Assembly (NCBI GenBank): GCA_002414505.1
Contig: DHZF01000069.1
Location: 6,562-32,259, forward strand
Origin: Hyphomonas sp. UBA5111
Lineage (GTDB): Bacteria > Pseudomonadota > Alphaproteobacteria > Caulobacterales > Hyphomonadaceae
Direction: 5' to 3'
DNA: 25,698 nucleotides
In this document: positions 6,957 through 15,459 of the stretch, one piece after another
Layout of the letters: every line of letters begins with the position of its first letter
Position numbering within the stretch: the stretch's first letter is position 1
Notes under the pieces: generated by a model
Seen by the model: the letters and a program-made list of their open reading frames with translations, nothing else
Told to the model about the DNA's origin: nothing
Databases searched by the model: none
Position numbers and translations under genes: made by a program

Positions 6957-8414
6957 ATGCGTATTCCGGCCCTTGCTGCCTTGATCCTGATGAGTTCGGC
7001 AACCGCCGTTCTGCCCGCGCATGCTCAGCCGAGCCTGTCGAGGGCAGTCGATGGAATCGACCAGAAGATCCAGCCGCAAAGTTTCCGTGAATTGTCCAAG
7101 CGCCTGATGCCGGCCGTGGTTAACATCTCGACCTCGCAGACCATCGCGCCGGACGGCATGCCGACCTTCCCGGAAGGCTCGCCGATGGAGCGCTTCAACG
7201 AATTTTTCGGGCGTGATGAAGACGGCTTCCGCCGCGAAGGGTCGCTCGGCTCCGGCTTCGTGATTTCCGCCGATGGCATCATCATCACCAACAATCATGT
7301 CATCGAGAACGCCGACGAGATCGACGTCAATTTCTCGAATGGCCGCGTGCTGAAGGCCGAACTGATCGGCCGCGACCGCGATACCGATCTCGCCGTGCTC
7401 AAGGTGAAATCGTCGACTCCCCTGCCCTATGTGGACCTCGCCGACAGCGACAAGGCGGAAGTCGGTGACTGGGTCATCGCCATCGGCAACCCGTTCGGCT
7501 TTGGTGGCTCTGTTTCCGCAGGCATCATCTCGGCCCGCAACCGCGACCTGAATGCCGGACGCTCGGATGATTTCATCCAGACCGACGCCGCCATCAACCG
7601 CGGCAATTCCGGCGGCCCCCTGTTCAATCTCGGCGGCGAAGTCGTCGGCGTGAACACGGCCATCATTTCCCCGACCGGCGGCTCGGTCGGCATCGGCTTC
7701 TCCGTGCCGGCCAATCTCGTCAAGCGCATCTCCGACCAGCTCATCAAGGATGGCCGCGTGCGCCGCGCCTGGCTGGGCGTCAATGTGCAGGACGCGGATG
7801 AAGCCCTCGTCCGGGCCTACAAGGCCACCGGCAAGGGCGGCGTGATCATCACGCGGATTTCCGATGACGGCCCGGCGGCGAAATCCGACATGGAAGTCGG
7901 TGATCTCGTGCTCCGCTTCGACGGCCAGACCGTCACCAGCGTGCGCGAACTCACCCGCCTCATCTCGGACACGCCCATCGGCCGGACCGTGCCTGTGGCC
8001 CTGGTCCGTGATGGCAAGGGCCGCACCGTCAATGTCACGCTCGGCGAACTGGAAGACGAGGACGATACGCCGGCCGCCAATGCTGCGCTGGATGCGCCCG
8101 CCAGTTCCAACGACCTCGGCGCGGAACTGACCAGTCTCGATGACGATATCCGCCGCCGCTACGGCATCCCCAAGGATGTCGATGGCGTGGTGGTCACCAC
8201 GGTCTCCGCGCGCGGCCGCTCCTTCGGAAAGCTGCAACGCGGCGATGTGCTCGTGGAAGTGAATTTTGAACGCGTCGCCACGGTCACCGACACGATCAAC
8301 AAGGTCGAGACAGCGATGACCACGCCGCGTCAGCCGCTCCTGCTCCGCGTCAAACGCCGCGGCGAGGCCGGCTGGTTCGATCAGTTCATCTCGATCGACC
8401 TGACCAATTCCTGA
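6957..8414 (+). CDS. degP: Periplasmic Do-family serine protease (DegP/DegQ/MucD type)
   Basis: I start the gene at ATG 6957 (485 residues), after AGGAGG at 6940-6945; an in-frame ATG at 6930 would put charged residues before the signal peptide. Residues 1-23 are a Sec signal ending Ala-His-Ala. The trypsin-like domain has H114 (ITNNHV), D144 (DTDLAVLKV) and S218 (RGNSGGPL). Two PDZ domains follow, one starting near RRAWLGV and a second near DDIRRRYGIP. The enzyme degrades or refolds damaged envelope proteins. It follows the hflKC cluster by 81 bases, enough for its own promoter, though none is convincing. The gene is convergent with serB, with only 9 bases between stops. Confidence 0.95.
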   Translation: MRIPALAALILMSSATAVLPAHAQPSLSRAVDGIDQKIQPQSFRELSKRLMPAVVNISTSQTIAPDGMPTFPEGSPMERFNEFFGRDEDGFRREGSLGSGFVISADGIIITNNHVIENADEIDVNFSNGRVLKAELIGRDRDTDLAVLKVKSSTPLPYVDLADSDKAEVGDWVIAIGNPFGFGGSVSAGIISARNRDLNAGRSDDFIQTDAAINRGNSGGPLFNLGGEVVGVNTAIISPTGGSVGIGFSVPANLVKRISDQLIKDGRVRRAWLGVNVQDADEALVRAYKATGKGGVIITRISDDGPAAKSDMEVGDLVLRFDGQTVTSVRELTRLISDTPIGRTVPVALVRDGKGRTVNVTLGELEDEDDTPAANAALDAPASSNDLGAELTSLDDDIRRRYGIPKDVDGVVVTTVSARGRSFGKLQRGDVLVEVNFERVATVTDTINKVETAMTTPRQPLLLRVKRRGEAGWFDQFISIDLTNS

Positions 8415-8423
8415 TCCGTCGGA

Positions 8424-9344
8424 TTACCCGGTAACAAACTCGTCCGCATGATAGCCTTGGAAGAACAGGGCTGTGTGCAGGTCCGTGTGGTTGATCGCGG
8501 CATGCGCTTCGGCGGCGACAATAGGCTTGGCCTTGTAGGCAACTCCCAGTCCCGCCGCCTGGATCATGGCGAGATCATTTGCCCCGTCGCCCAGCGCAAT
8601 GGAGTCTGCCCGGCTGAGGCCCGCTTCCGCTGAGAACTCGTCCAGCGCCGACAGTTTCGCTTCGCGTCCGAGGATCGGCATGCCCACCTCCCCGGTCAGC
8701 GCCGCGCCATCATCAATCAACGTATTGCCCCGGTGAGCGGCGAACCCGGCCTCGTCGGCGACCCGGCCCGTGAAAAACGTGAACCCGCCGGAGACCAGCA
8801 CGGTCATCGCGCCCTGCGCCTTCATCGTCTCGACAAGTGTCTTGGCGCCGGTATTAAGCGAGATGCGGGCGTCATAGGCATCCTGCAGGGCTTTCAGGTC
8901 GAGCCCTTTCAGCATGGCCACCCGCGTGGTCAGCGCGCCTTCGAAATCCAGCTCGCCCCGCATGGCGCGTTCGGTAATCGCCGAGACCTCCGCCTTGAGG
9001 CCCGCAAAGTCGGCAAGTTCATCGAGGCATTCCTGCCCGATAATGGTGGAATCCATATCGGAGATCAGCAGACGCTTGCGGCGGTTTCCCGCCGGGACCA
9101 GGGCCACGTCCATTTCCTCGTCTTCCAGCGCAGACAGGGCCGCATGCTGGAAATCGGCATCCATCGGCGCGAGGGCGATCTCCACCGCGCTGACATCGCC
9201 GATCTGCCCCAACCGGGTCATCGGCGGCAGGGCCTGCGTGAGGCCGAGATCTCCGAGGATCATGCCGAGGCGCGAGGCAATATTATCTTCAGGAGCATTG
9301 GCGGCGGCGATGAGGATCATGGAATTTACTGCTTTCTCAATCAT
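8424..9344 (-). CDS. serB: Phosphoserine phosphatase SerB
   Basis: SerB removes phosphate from L-phosphoserine in the last step of serine synthesis. The 306-residue protein has an N-terminal regulatory domain (about 1-85) and a HAD domain with D96-M-D98-S-T (nucleophile and acid), VLVSGGFTFF (motif II) and ALGDGANDLAMI (motif III), plus GVAYKAKP. I keep ATG 9344, preceded by AGAGG 5 bases away; ATG 9320 (MILIAAAN) is an alternative with the weaker GAGAAAG upstream. The gene is divergent from miaA across 53 bases and convergent with degP. Confidence 0.95.
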   Translation of the reverse strand: MIEKAVNSMILIAAANAPEDNIASRLGMILGDLGLTQALPPMTRLGQIGDVSAVEIALAPMDADFQHAALSALEDEEMDVALVPAGNRRKRLLISDMDSTIIGQECLDELADFAGLKAEVSAITERAMRGELDFEGALTTRVAMLKGLDLKALQDAYDARISLNTGAKTLVETMKAQGAMTVLVSGGFTFFTGRVADEAGFAAHRGNTLIDDGAALTGEVGMPILGREAKLSALDEFSAEAGLSRADSIALGDGANDLAMIQAAGLGVAYKAKPIVAAEAHAAINHTDLHTALFFQGYHADEFVTG

Positions 9345-9397
9345 TCCCGCCTCTTCACGGGTTTCCTCGCCGCTGACAAGCCCCTACCTCTATATGG

Positions 9398-10348
9398 ATG
9401 ATACCGGCAATTCTCATTCACGGACCCACCGCCAGCGGCAAGACTGCCCTGGCCATTGAGGTGGCGCGCCGTCTGGGAGGGGAAGTGATCAATGCCGACT
9501 CCATGCAGGTCTACCGCGACCTGCAGGTGATTTCGGCCCGGCCCACCGAAGAGGAAATGGGCGGCGTGAAGCACCATCTCTTCGGCCATGTCGACGCCGC
9601 CGAACGCTATTCCACAGGCCAATGGCTGGAGGACGTCCGCGCGACCATTCGCAACCTCGAATTGCGGGGCAAGCGCGCCGTCCTGGTGGGTGGTACCGGC
9701 CTCTACCTGCTCGCCATGATTCAGGGCCTGTCCAACATTCCGCCCGTCCCGGAAGAGGTCCGCGCAGATGTCCGCGCCATTGCCGATGCCGAAGGCGCCG
9801 AGGGCCTGCGCGCCCGGCTCGCCCCGGTCGATCCCGAGACCGCCGACCGTCTCGGCACCGGAGACCGCCAGCGCCTTGCCCGCGCCTATGAAGTCTATCT
9901 CGCCACCGGCAAGCCCCTGACCGACTTCCAGAAGGATCGCCAACCCCCGGTCCTGCAAGAGAATGAATGGATCGGTTTCGCCCTCACCCCACCGCGCGCC
10001 AAACTCTACCAGAAGATCGACCGGCGCTTTGAAGGCATGCTGATGCAAGGCGCCATGGAAGAGGCGCGCCAGCTCATAAAACGCGATCTGGACCCCGAAC
10101 TTCCTGCAATGAAAGCACATGGAATGCCGTGGCTGGCGGCGTTTGCACGCGGAGAGATCACGGCAGAATTTGCCGCAGAAAACGCAAAACGAGACACAAG
10201 ACGCTACGCAAAGCGGCAATTCACGTGGATTGGCCGCCAGTTTCCCTTCTGGCCGCGCATTCCTTCACCTGACCCGGAAGACCGTCTCAGGGTTATTCTT
10301 GCCTTGTATAGGGAGATTGACAGGCCGGTTGAGGCAGATTATTCCTGA
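9398..10348 (+). CDS. miaA: tRNA dimethylallyltransferase MiaA
   Basis: MiaA adds a dimethylallyl group to A37 of tRNAs that read UNN codons. The 316-residue protein shows the P-loop G9-P-T-A-S-G-K-T16, D34-S-M-Q-V-Y-R with downstream SARPT, and GGTGLYL. The C-terminal segment MPWLAAFARGE and KRDTRRYAKRQFTWIGRQ is typical. No Shine-Dalgarno is visible before ATG 9398; the message could be leaderless or poorly translated. Another ATG at 9394 is out of frame. The ilv promoter candidate (TTGACA, 10317) lies in its last codons. The position next to ilvB is common in alphaproteobacteria. Confidence 0.95.
   Translation: MIPAILIHGPTASGKTALAIEVARRLGGEVINADSMQVYRDLQVISARPTEEEMGGVKHHLFGHVDAAERYSTGQWLEDVRATIRNLELRGKRAVLVGGTGLYLLAMIQGLSNIPPVPEEVRADVRAIADAEGAEGLRARLAPVDPETADRLGTGDRQRLARAYEVYLATGKPLTDFQKDRQPPVLQENEWIGFALTPPRAKLYQKIDRRFEGMLMQGAMEEARQLIKRDLDPELPAMKAHGMPWLAAFARGEITAEFAAENAKRDTRRYAKRQFTWIGRQFPFWPRIPSPDPEDRLRVILALYREIDRPVEADYS
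10317..10345 (+). promoter_or_regulatory. Promoter candidate for the ilv leader and operon
   Basis: A perfect TTGACA (10317-10322) is followed after 17 bases by TATTCC (10340-10345), a weak -10. Transcription would start near 10352, just before the leader peptide's ribosome site. It lies in the end of miaA. Confidence 0.45.
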
Positions 10349-10372
10349 TCCCGACGTTGGAGGAAACGCACC

Positions 10373-10411
10373 GTGCGCAAATACGTAGTACTCGTTATTA
10401 AGCATCCGTAG
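10373..10411 (+). CDS. ilv leader peptide (attenuator sensor)
   Basis: GTG 10373 opens a 12-codon frame, MRKYVVLVIKHP, ending at TAG 10409-10411. GGAGG at 10359-10363 lies 9 bases upstream, a strong ribosome site. Five successive codons (GTA GTA CTC GTT ATT, 10385-10399) call for Val, Val, Leu, Val and Ile, the three end products of the pathway encoded downstream. A strong terminator follows 40 bases after the stop, before ilvB. This is the layout of ribosome-mediated attenuation: slow reading of these codons would favour readthrough into ilvB. The peptide itself is expected to have no function. Confidence 0.88.
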   Translation: MRKYVVLVIKHP

Positions 10412-10430
10412 CTGGCTTTGATTTAGCCAG
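10412..10430 (+). promoter_or_regulatory. First hairpin of the ilv attenuator
   Basis: CTGGCT (10412-10417) pairs with AGCCAG (10425-10430) around a 7-base loop, directly after the leader peptide stop codon. It is mutually exclusive with a possible antiterminator in which 10410-10420 pairs with 10446-10457. A ribosome finishing the leader peptide would cover its 5' arm. Confidence 0.55.
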
Positions 10431-10450
10431 TTGCGGGTGCGCGCACAAAG

Positions 10451-10480
10451 AGGGGCTCCATTGGAGCCCTTTTTCTTTTC
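10451..10480 (+). terminator. Intrinsic terminator of the ilv attenuator
   Basis: GGGCTCC-ATT-GGAGCCC (10453-10469) is a 7-bp GC-rich stem, followed by a T-rich run TTTTTCTTTT. It stands 40 bases before ilvB and after the leader peptide, so it acts as a conditional terminator rather than marking the end of a gene. Confidence 0.88.
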
Positions 10481-10519
10481 CGATCCAGTCCAGACACAGC
10501 CCGATCAGAGACCTCCCCC

Positions 10520-12298
10520 ATGACAACCCAAGCCAAGACCAAGCCCGCCGCTGCAACCTTGACCATGACCGGCGCCGAAATCGTCATCACGGCGCTCAAG
10601 GAACAGGGCGTGGAAGTCATGTTCGGGTATCCGGGCGGAGCGGTCCTGCCGATCTATGACGCCCTCTACAATTCCGATGGCATCCGTCACATCCTGGTGC
10701 GCCACGAACAGGGCGCCGGCCACGCCGCCGAAGGCTATGCCCGCACGACCGGCAAGCCCGGCGTCTGCCTCGTCACCTCCGGCCCCGGCGCGACCAACAT
10801 GGTCACCCCGATCGCCGATGCGATGATGGACTCCATCCCGATGGTCGTCCTGACCGGACAGGTCCCGACGCATCTGATCGGCACCGACGCATTCCAGGAG
10901 TGCGACACGACCGGCATCACGCGCACCTGCGCCAAGCACAATTACCTCGTCACCGACGTGAACCAGCTGGCGCGCACGCTCCATGAGGCCTTCCTGATCG
11001 CGAGATCCGGCCGCCCCGGCCCGGTCGTGGTCGACATTCCGAAGGATATCCAGTTCGCCACCGGCACCTATGTCGGCAAGGATGGCATCCACAAACCGAC
11101 CTATCACCCGAATACCAAGCCTCACCCGGACGCGATCAGTGCAACCCTCGACCTGATGATGCATGCGCGCCGGCCGGTCTTCTATACTGGCGGTGGGGTC
11201 ATCAATTCCGGGCCGGAAGCCTCCCGCCTTCTGCGCGAGCTTCAGGAAGCCACCGGCTATCCGGTAACGTCCACGCTGATGGGGCTCGGCGCCTTCCCGG
11301 CCTCCCATCCCGACTGGCTGGGCATGGTCGGCATGCATGGCAGTTTCGAAGCCAATAATGCGATGCATGATTGCGATCTGATGATCTGCGTCGGCGCGCG
11401 CTTTGATGATCGCGTGACGGGCCGCATTGATGCCTTCTCGCCGAACTCCAAGAAGGTCCATATCGACATCGACCCTTCGTCGGTGAACAAGATTGTTCGT
11501 GTCGACATTCCGGTGATTGCCGATTGCGCCGAAGCGCTTGCCGCTCTCCTGAAGGGGTTCAAGGCCCGCAAGGCGAAGAAGCCGGACCTCAAACCCTGGC
11601 GGCAGGAGATCGACATCTGGCGCGCCCGGAAATGCTTCACCTACACAAATTCGGAAACGATCATCAAACCCCAGCACGCCGTCGAGCGCCTGTATGAGCT
11701 GACGCGCGATCGGGAGACCTACATCACGACCGAAGTCGGTCAGCACCAGATGTGGGCCGCGCAATATTACCATTTTGACGAGCCGAACCATTGGATGACC
11801 TCCGGCGGCCTCGGCACGATGGGTTATGGCCTGCCGGCCGCCGTGGGCGTGCAGGCGGCCCATCCCGACGCGCTCGTCATCGATATCGCCGGCGAAGCCT
11901 CGATCCAGATGATGACGCAGGAACTTTCGACCGCCGTGCAGCACAAGCTGCCCGTCAAGGTCTTCATCCTGAACAATGAATGGATGGGCATGGTCCGCCA
12001 GTGGCAGGAATTGCTGCATGGCGAACGCTATTCGCACTCCTATTCGGACAGTCTGCCGGACTTCGTGAAACTTGCCGAAGCGATGGGCGGTCATGGCATC
12101 CGTTGCGACAATCCGGCCGAGTTGGACGACAAGATCCGCGAAATGATTGACCATCCCGGCCCGGTCCTGTTCGATTGCTGTGTCGAAAAGGCCGAGAATT
12201 GCCTGCCGATGATCCCGTCGGGCTCGGCGCACAATGAGATGATTCTCGGCGAGATCAGAGGCGACGAGATCGGCGAGGCCGGCAAGGGCCTGGTCTGA
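10520..12298 (+). CDS. ilvB: Acetolactate synthase large (catalytic) subunit
   Basis: The catalytic subunit (592 residues) condenses pyruvate with pyruvate or 2-ketobutyrate, using thiamine diphosphate, as the first common step to Val, Leu and Ile. E63 in [15 protein letters not shown] is the cofactor-activating glutamate. The [15 protein letters not shown] start, the [10 protein letters not shown] block and the final [18 protein letters not shown] are typical of AHAS. The thiamine motif, usually Gly-Asp-Gly, reads [10 protein letters not shown], so Glu stands for the metal-binding Asp; I recall this from other alphaproteobacterial enzymes. Only a weak AGAG precedes ATG 10520. A 130-base spacer separates it from ilvN. 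Confidence 0.97.
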   Translation: MTTQAKTKPAAATLTMTGAEIVITALKEQGVEVMFGYPGGAVLPIYDALYNSDGIRHILVRHEQGAGHAAEGYARTTGKPGVCLVTSGPGATNMVTPIADAMMDSIPMVVLTGQVPTHLIGTDAFQECDTTGITRTCAKHNYLVTDVNQLARTLHEAFLIARSGRPGPVVVDIPKDIQFATGTYVGKDGIHKPTYHPNTKPHPDAISATLDLMMHARRPVFYTGGGVINSGPEASRLLRELQEATGYPVTSTLMGLGAFPASHPDWLGMVGMHGSFEANNAMHDCDLMICVGARFDDRVTGRIDAFSPNSKKVHIDIDPSSVNKIVRVDIPVIADCAEALAALLKGFKARKAKKPDLKPWRQEIDIWRARKCFTYTNSETIIKPQHAVERLYELTRDRETYITTEVGQHQMWAAQYYHFDEPNHWMTSGGLGTMGYGLPAAVGVQAAHPDALVIDIAGEASIQMMTQELSTAVQHKLPVKVFILNNEWMGMVRQWQELLHGERYSHSYSDSLPDFVKLAEAMGGHGIRCDNPAELDDKIREMIDHPGPVLFDCCVEKAENCLPMIPSGSAHNEMILGEIRGDEIGEAGKGLV

Positions 12299-12343
12299 CT
12301 TCAGGCATGGGTATGGTGGCAATGGGAACAGGATGGGTCATGC

Positions 12344-12383
12344 GGCAGACGCCAAAACACCTTTCACAGCACGGCTGTCTGCC
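12344..12383 (+). repeat. Inverted repeat in the ilvB-ilvN spacer
   Basis: GGCAGAC (12344-12350) and GTCTGCC (12377-12383) could form a 7-bp stem with a 26-base loop within the 130-base gap. No T-run follows, so it is not an intrinsic terminator. It might stabilise or process the message. No coding frame is seen in the spacer. Confidence 0.3.
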
Positions 12384-12428
12384 TGTAGAAGGCGGCATGG
12401 CCAGGGTTAATCCAACGGAGACACAGGC

Positions 12429-13001
12429 ATGAGCGACGGATCATCAGGTACGCCCCCCGCCGGCAATCCGAAATCGGCCTATTTCCTGTCCCATGAGGAT
12501 GAAGCGGTCGAGCGCCGCACCCTCGCTGTCATGGTCGACAACGAGCCGGGCGTGCTGGCGCGTGTGGTCGGCCTGTTCTCCGGGCGGGGCTACAATATCG
12601 ACAGTCTGACCGTGGCCGAAGTCGACGTGAATGAACGCCGCTCGCGCATCACCATCGTCACCCAGGGCACGCCGCACATCCTCGAACAGATCGAGGCCCA
12701 GCTGCTGCGCATCGTGCCAGTGGAACAGGTGATCGACATTACCAAATCCAAGCGCGGCATCGAGCGCGAACTGGCGCTGGTGAAAGTTGCCGGCAAGGGC
12801 GAGTCCCGCGTCGAGGCCCTGCGCATCTCTCAGATTTTCCGCGCGAATGTGATAGACACGACCAATGAGAGCTTCATTTTCGAGCTGACAGGCGCGTCCG
12901 AAAAGATCACGCAATTTGTCGACCTGATGCGCCCGCTCGGCCTGGTTGAGGTCAGCCGGACCGGCGTCCTGTCGATCAAGAGGGGAAAGGAGAAGGGATG
13001 A
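12429..13001 (+). CDS. ilvN: Acetolactate synthase small (regulatory) subunit
   Basis: This 190-residue regulatory subunit confers feedback inhibition by valine on the large subunit. An N-terminal ACT domain opens with RTLAVMVDNEPGVLARV (from residue 30) and GLFSGRGYNIDSLTV; the C-terminal half contains ERELALVKVAGKGE and ends in GVLSIKRG. A 28-residue hydrophilic N-terminal extension precedes the ACT domain; the GGAG 8 bases before ATG 12429 supports this start. The last 4 bases overlap the next gene's ATG (ATGA), so translation of the two is coupled. Confidence 0.96.
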   Translation: MSDGSSGTPPAGNPKSAYFLSHEDEAVERRTLAVMVDNEPGVLARVVGLFSGRGYNIDSLTVAEVDVNERRSRITIVTQGTPHILEQIEAQLLRIVPVEQVIDITKSKRGIERELALVKVAGKGESRVEALRISQIFRANVIDTTNESFIFELTGASEKITQFVDLMRPLGLVEVSRTGVLSIKRGKEKG

Positions 13002-13651
13002 CCCGCACCAGCCTCATTGCGCTCGGCGTCCTTTTCCTCGCTGGCAGCGCCCACGCCATCGAAGAACAACCTGAAAGCTGCCGCCCGAAAGTGGCCGGTT
13101 CTGCCCTCGCGCTCGCGGATGAGGCCGAGCAGGCCCAGCTGCGATGCGATATCGACCGGGCCGAGCTGATCACGGACCGGGCAGATGTGACGTTCAACAC
13201 CGCCTCTGATCCCATCCTGCGGATCGTGGATACAGCCGCGCCCAGCGGGTCGGCCTATGTGTATGACATCGTGGACGCGGACGGAACGATGATCCTGGAT
13301 GCGCGGACAGTCCCCGTCGACGCCGACGCAGACACACGCATACCGCTCTGCCGCCTGCAGACACAATTGCCGGCGCCGGTCGCCAGCAAGGTCGCCCTGT
13401 CCCTGCTGACCGCCAGCGACTCCGATTTGCCAGCCTATGGCGCGCGGGAAAAAATGGTCATCAATGCAGACGGGTCGCGCAGTTTTGAATTGCTGCTGTC
13501 CTCGCACGACATCATCACTTCGATTGAAACCACCGATGGCCTGAAACACTTCTCGCGCCATTCGGAAGCCAATGACACGATTGCCGAACTGAACCGCAGC
13601 GTCATCGGCGTCGCCAATTTTTCTGACGGTTGGGTGTGCAACGCCAACTGA
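12998..13651 (+). CDS. Secreted protein of unknown function in the ilv operon
   Basis: I do not recognise this 217-residue protein. It has a clear Sec signal peptide, residues 1-20, ending Ser-Ala-His-Ala, so the mature part should be periplasmic or exported. Four cysteines (C28, C50, C118, C214) could form two disulfides. The centre has beta-strand-like segments such as VTFNTASDPILRIVD and AYVYDIVDADG; no catalytic motif is seen. Its ATG overlaps the ilvN stop by 4 bases and ilvC follows 54 bases later, so it must be transcribed with the branched-chain genes. A cytosolic role in the pathway is excluded if the signal is used. It may simply ride along in the operon. Confidence 0.8.
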   Translation: MTRTSLIALGVLFLAGSAHAIEEQPESCRPKVAGSALALADEAEQAQLRCDIDRAELITDRADVTFNTASDPILRIVDTAAPSGSAYVYDIVDADGTMILDARTVPVDADADTRIPLCRLQTQLPAPVASKVALSLLTASDSDLPAYGAREKMVINADGSRSFELLLSSHDIITSIETTDGLKHFSRHSEANDTIAELNRSVIGVANFSDGWVCNAN

Positions 13652-13705
13652 TCTGAAGACCCCTCCCCCCAACAATCAATCCTCCAGCGGAGCAAGTAGA
13701 GGCCC

Positions 13706-14725
13706 ATGAAAATTTATTACGAACAGGATGCGGACCTTTCCCTCATCCAGAGCAAGAAAGTCGCCGTGATCGGCTATGGCAGCCAGGGCCACGCCCACGT
13801 CCTGAACATGCGCGACAATGGCGTGAAGCAGCTGAAGGTCGGCCTCTATGAGGGCTCCGCCAGCCGCAAGAAGGCCGAAGCCGAAGGTCTCGAAGTCGTG
13901 ACACCGGCAGACGCCGCCCAATGGGCCGATGTGATCATGATCCTGATCCCCGACGAGAAGCAGGCCGTGCTGTATGCCAACGAAATCGAGCCGCACCTGC
14001 GCGCCGGACAGCATCTCATGTTCGGCCACGGCTTCAACGTACACTACAATCTCATCCGCCCACGTCCGGATGTCGACGTGTCCCTGTCCGCGCCGAAAGG
14101 TCCCGGCCACACATTGCGCGCCCAGTACCAGATGGGCTTCGGCCTGCCAGGCCTGATCGCGATCCATCAGGACGCGACCGGCACCGCCCAGGATGTCGCC
14201 CTGTCCTATTCCAAGGCCATCGGCAACACGCGCGCCGGCGTCATCGAGACCTCGTTCCGGGAAGAGACCGAAACCGATCTCTTCGGCGAACAGGCCGTGC
14301 TTTGCGGCGGGATCGTCGAGCTGATCAAGGCTGGCTACGAAACCCTGGTCGAGGCCGGTTACGCGCCGGAAATGGCCTATTTCGAATGCCTTCACGAGAC
14401 CAAGCTGATCGTCGACCTGATCTATGAAGGCGGCATCGCCAACATGAACTACTCGATCTCGAACACGGCCGAATATGGCGAATACGTCTCCGGCCCGCGC
14501 GTGATCAATTCCGAAGCCAAGGCCAATATGAAGAAGGTCCTCGAAGATATCCAGAACGGCACCTTTGCCCGTAACTGGGTGCTCGAAAACCAGGCCGGCG
14601 CTCCGGGCTTCAACGCCATGCGCCAGCGCATGAACAGCCACGAAATCGAAGAAGTCGGCGAGAAACTGCGCGGCATGATGCACTGGGCCCAGAACGACCG
14701 CCTGGTTGACAAGTCCCGCAACTAG
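13706..14725 (+). CDS. ilvC: Ketol-acid reductoisomerase (class I)
   Basis: IlvC converts acetolactate or acetohydroxybutyrate to the dihydroxy acid, the second step to Val, Leu and Ile, using NADPH and magnesium. At 339 residues it is the short class I form. G23-Y-G-S-Q-G-H-A-H is the nucleotide-binding turn. The metal-binding helices are visible in [16 protein letters not shown] and [17 protein letters not shown], with SNTAEYG afterward. AGAGG stands just before the ATG. It ends the ilv group; no terminator hairpin is seen after it, and the next gene starts 5 bases later. Confidence 0.97.
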   Translation: MKIYYEQDADLSLIQSKKVAVIGYGSQGHAHVLNMRDNGVKQLKVGLYEGSASRKKAEAEGLEVVTPADAAQWADVIMILIPDEKQAVLYANEIEPHLRAGQHLMFGHGFNVHYNLIRPRPDVDVSLSAPKGPGHTLRAQYQMGFGLPGLIAIHQDATGTAQDVALSYSKAIGNTRAGVIETSFREETETDLFGEQAVLCGGIVELIKAGYETLVEAGYAPEMAYFECLHETKLIVDLIYEGGIANMNYSISNTAEYGEYVSGPRVINSEAKANMKKVLEDIQNGTFARNWVLENQAGAPGFNAMRQRMNSHEIEEVGEKLRGMMHWAQNDRLVDKSRN

Positions 14726-14730
14726 GTTGA

Positions 14731-15450
14731 ATGCGGATTGTTAACTGGAACATTGAGAGACGCGGCCCGCACACATGGCAGGCCGCGTCTCTTGCGTCTG
14801 AGATTCAGTCGCTCGACCCCGACATAGTCTTCCTGACGGAAGGCCACCACCATTCGCTGGAAGCATTGGGTGGGTTTACACTCGATCATCCAGGCTACGA
14901 TGCCACGCATAAATCGGACTCCGAACGCCTGGTCCTCCTTTGGAGTCGCTCGGCATGGGAACCCGTTGCCCTACCAGAGAAATTGCAGGCTTCCGGCGGC
15001 GCCGTTCTCGGAAGGACGATGGTGGGCCACCACCCGGTCCATTGCATGTGCATCTGCGTTCCGTGGCATATGTGCCCCACAGTTAAAGCCAATGGCAAAG
15101 TAGTGCCCTGGGCGCAGCATAAAGCTTTCCTCAGGGAACTCGCGCCAACTCTTCGCGAATTGGGCGACTCTCCCACGCCGCTGATTGTGGCCGGAGATTT
15201 TAACCGCAGAATGCCACGGCGCTGGGGCCCCATTGATGCGTATGATTTGCTGTCAGACGCATTCGAAGGACTGAACATCATTACAGCGGACACGCTACAG
15301 CCGGAAAACGCGGCGACAATTGATCATGTGGCTATCACTAGTTCCCTCGGGCCTGTAGCCGTCCGGTCGTTGAGTGTAATCGATCCTGAGCGCCAACGCC
15401 CTCGGTCCGATCACTTTGGCGTTTTGGCTGAATTGGCCCTCGTCTGGTAA
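14731..15450 (+). CDS. Endonuclease/exonuclease/phosphatase-fold protein
   Basis: This 239-residue protein has the complete active-site set of the DNase I-like superfamily: N7 (VNWNIE), E37 (VFLTEG), D156 and N158 (VAGDFNRR), D198-H (TIDHVAI) and D227-H228 (RSDHFGVLAEL). It has no signal peptide, so it acts in the cytoplasm. Substrate may be DNA, RNA or a phosphorylated small molecule. It starts 5 bases after ilvC, with only a weak AGG as ribosome site. Base composition is lower in GC than ilvC (some 60-base stretches fall near 47 percent), and codon choice is less biased, suggesting a later arrival at this place. Confidence 0.85.
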   Translation: MRIVNWNIERRGPHTWQAASLASEIQSLDPDIVFLTEGHHHSLEALGGFTLDHPGYDATHKSDSERLVLLWSRSAWEPVALPEKLQASGGAVLGRTMVGHHPVHCMCICVPWHMCPTVKANGKVVPWAQHKAFLRELAPTLRELGDSPTPLIVAGDFNRRMPRRWGPIDAYDLLSDAFEGLNIITADTLQPENAATIDHVAITSSLGPVAVRSLSVIDPERQRPRSDHFGVLAELALVW

Positions 15451-15459
15451 TGCGCAGCT

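Noticed and set aside
6909..8237. 442-codon open frame on the minus strand opposite degP
   Set aside because: It is a shadow of degP, whose signal peptide, triad and PDZ domains are clear.
10505..12322. 605-codon open frame on the minus strand opposite ilvB
   Set aside because: It mirrors ilvB exactly, has no recognisable motif and arises from GC-rich codon bias; ilvB is certain.
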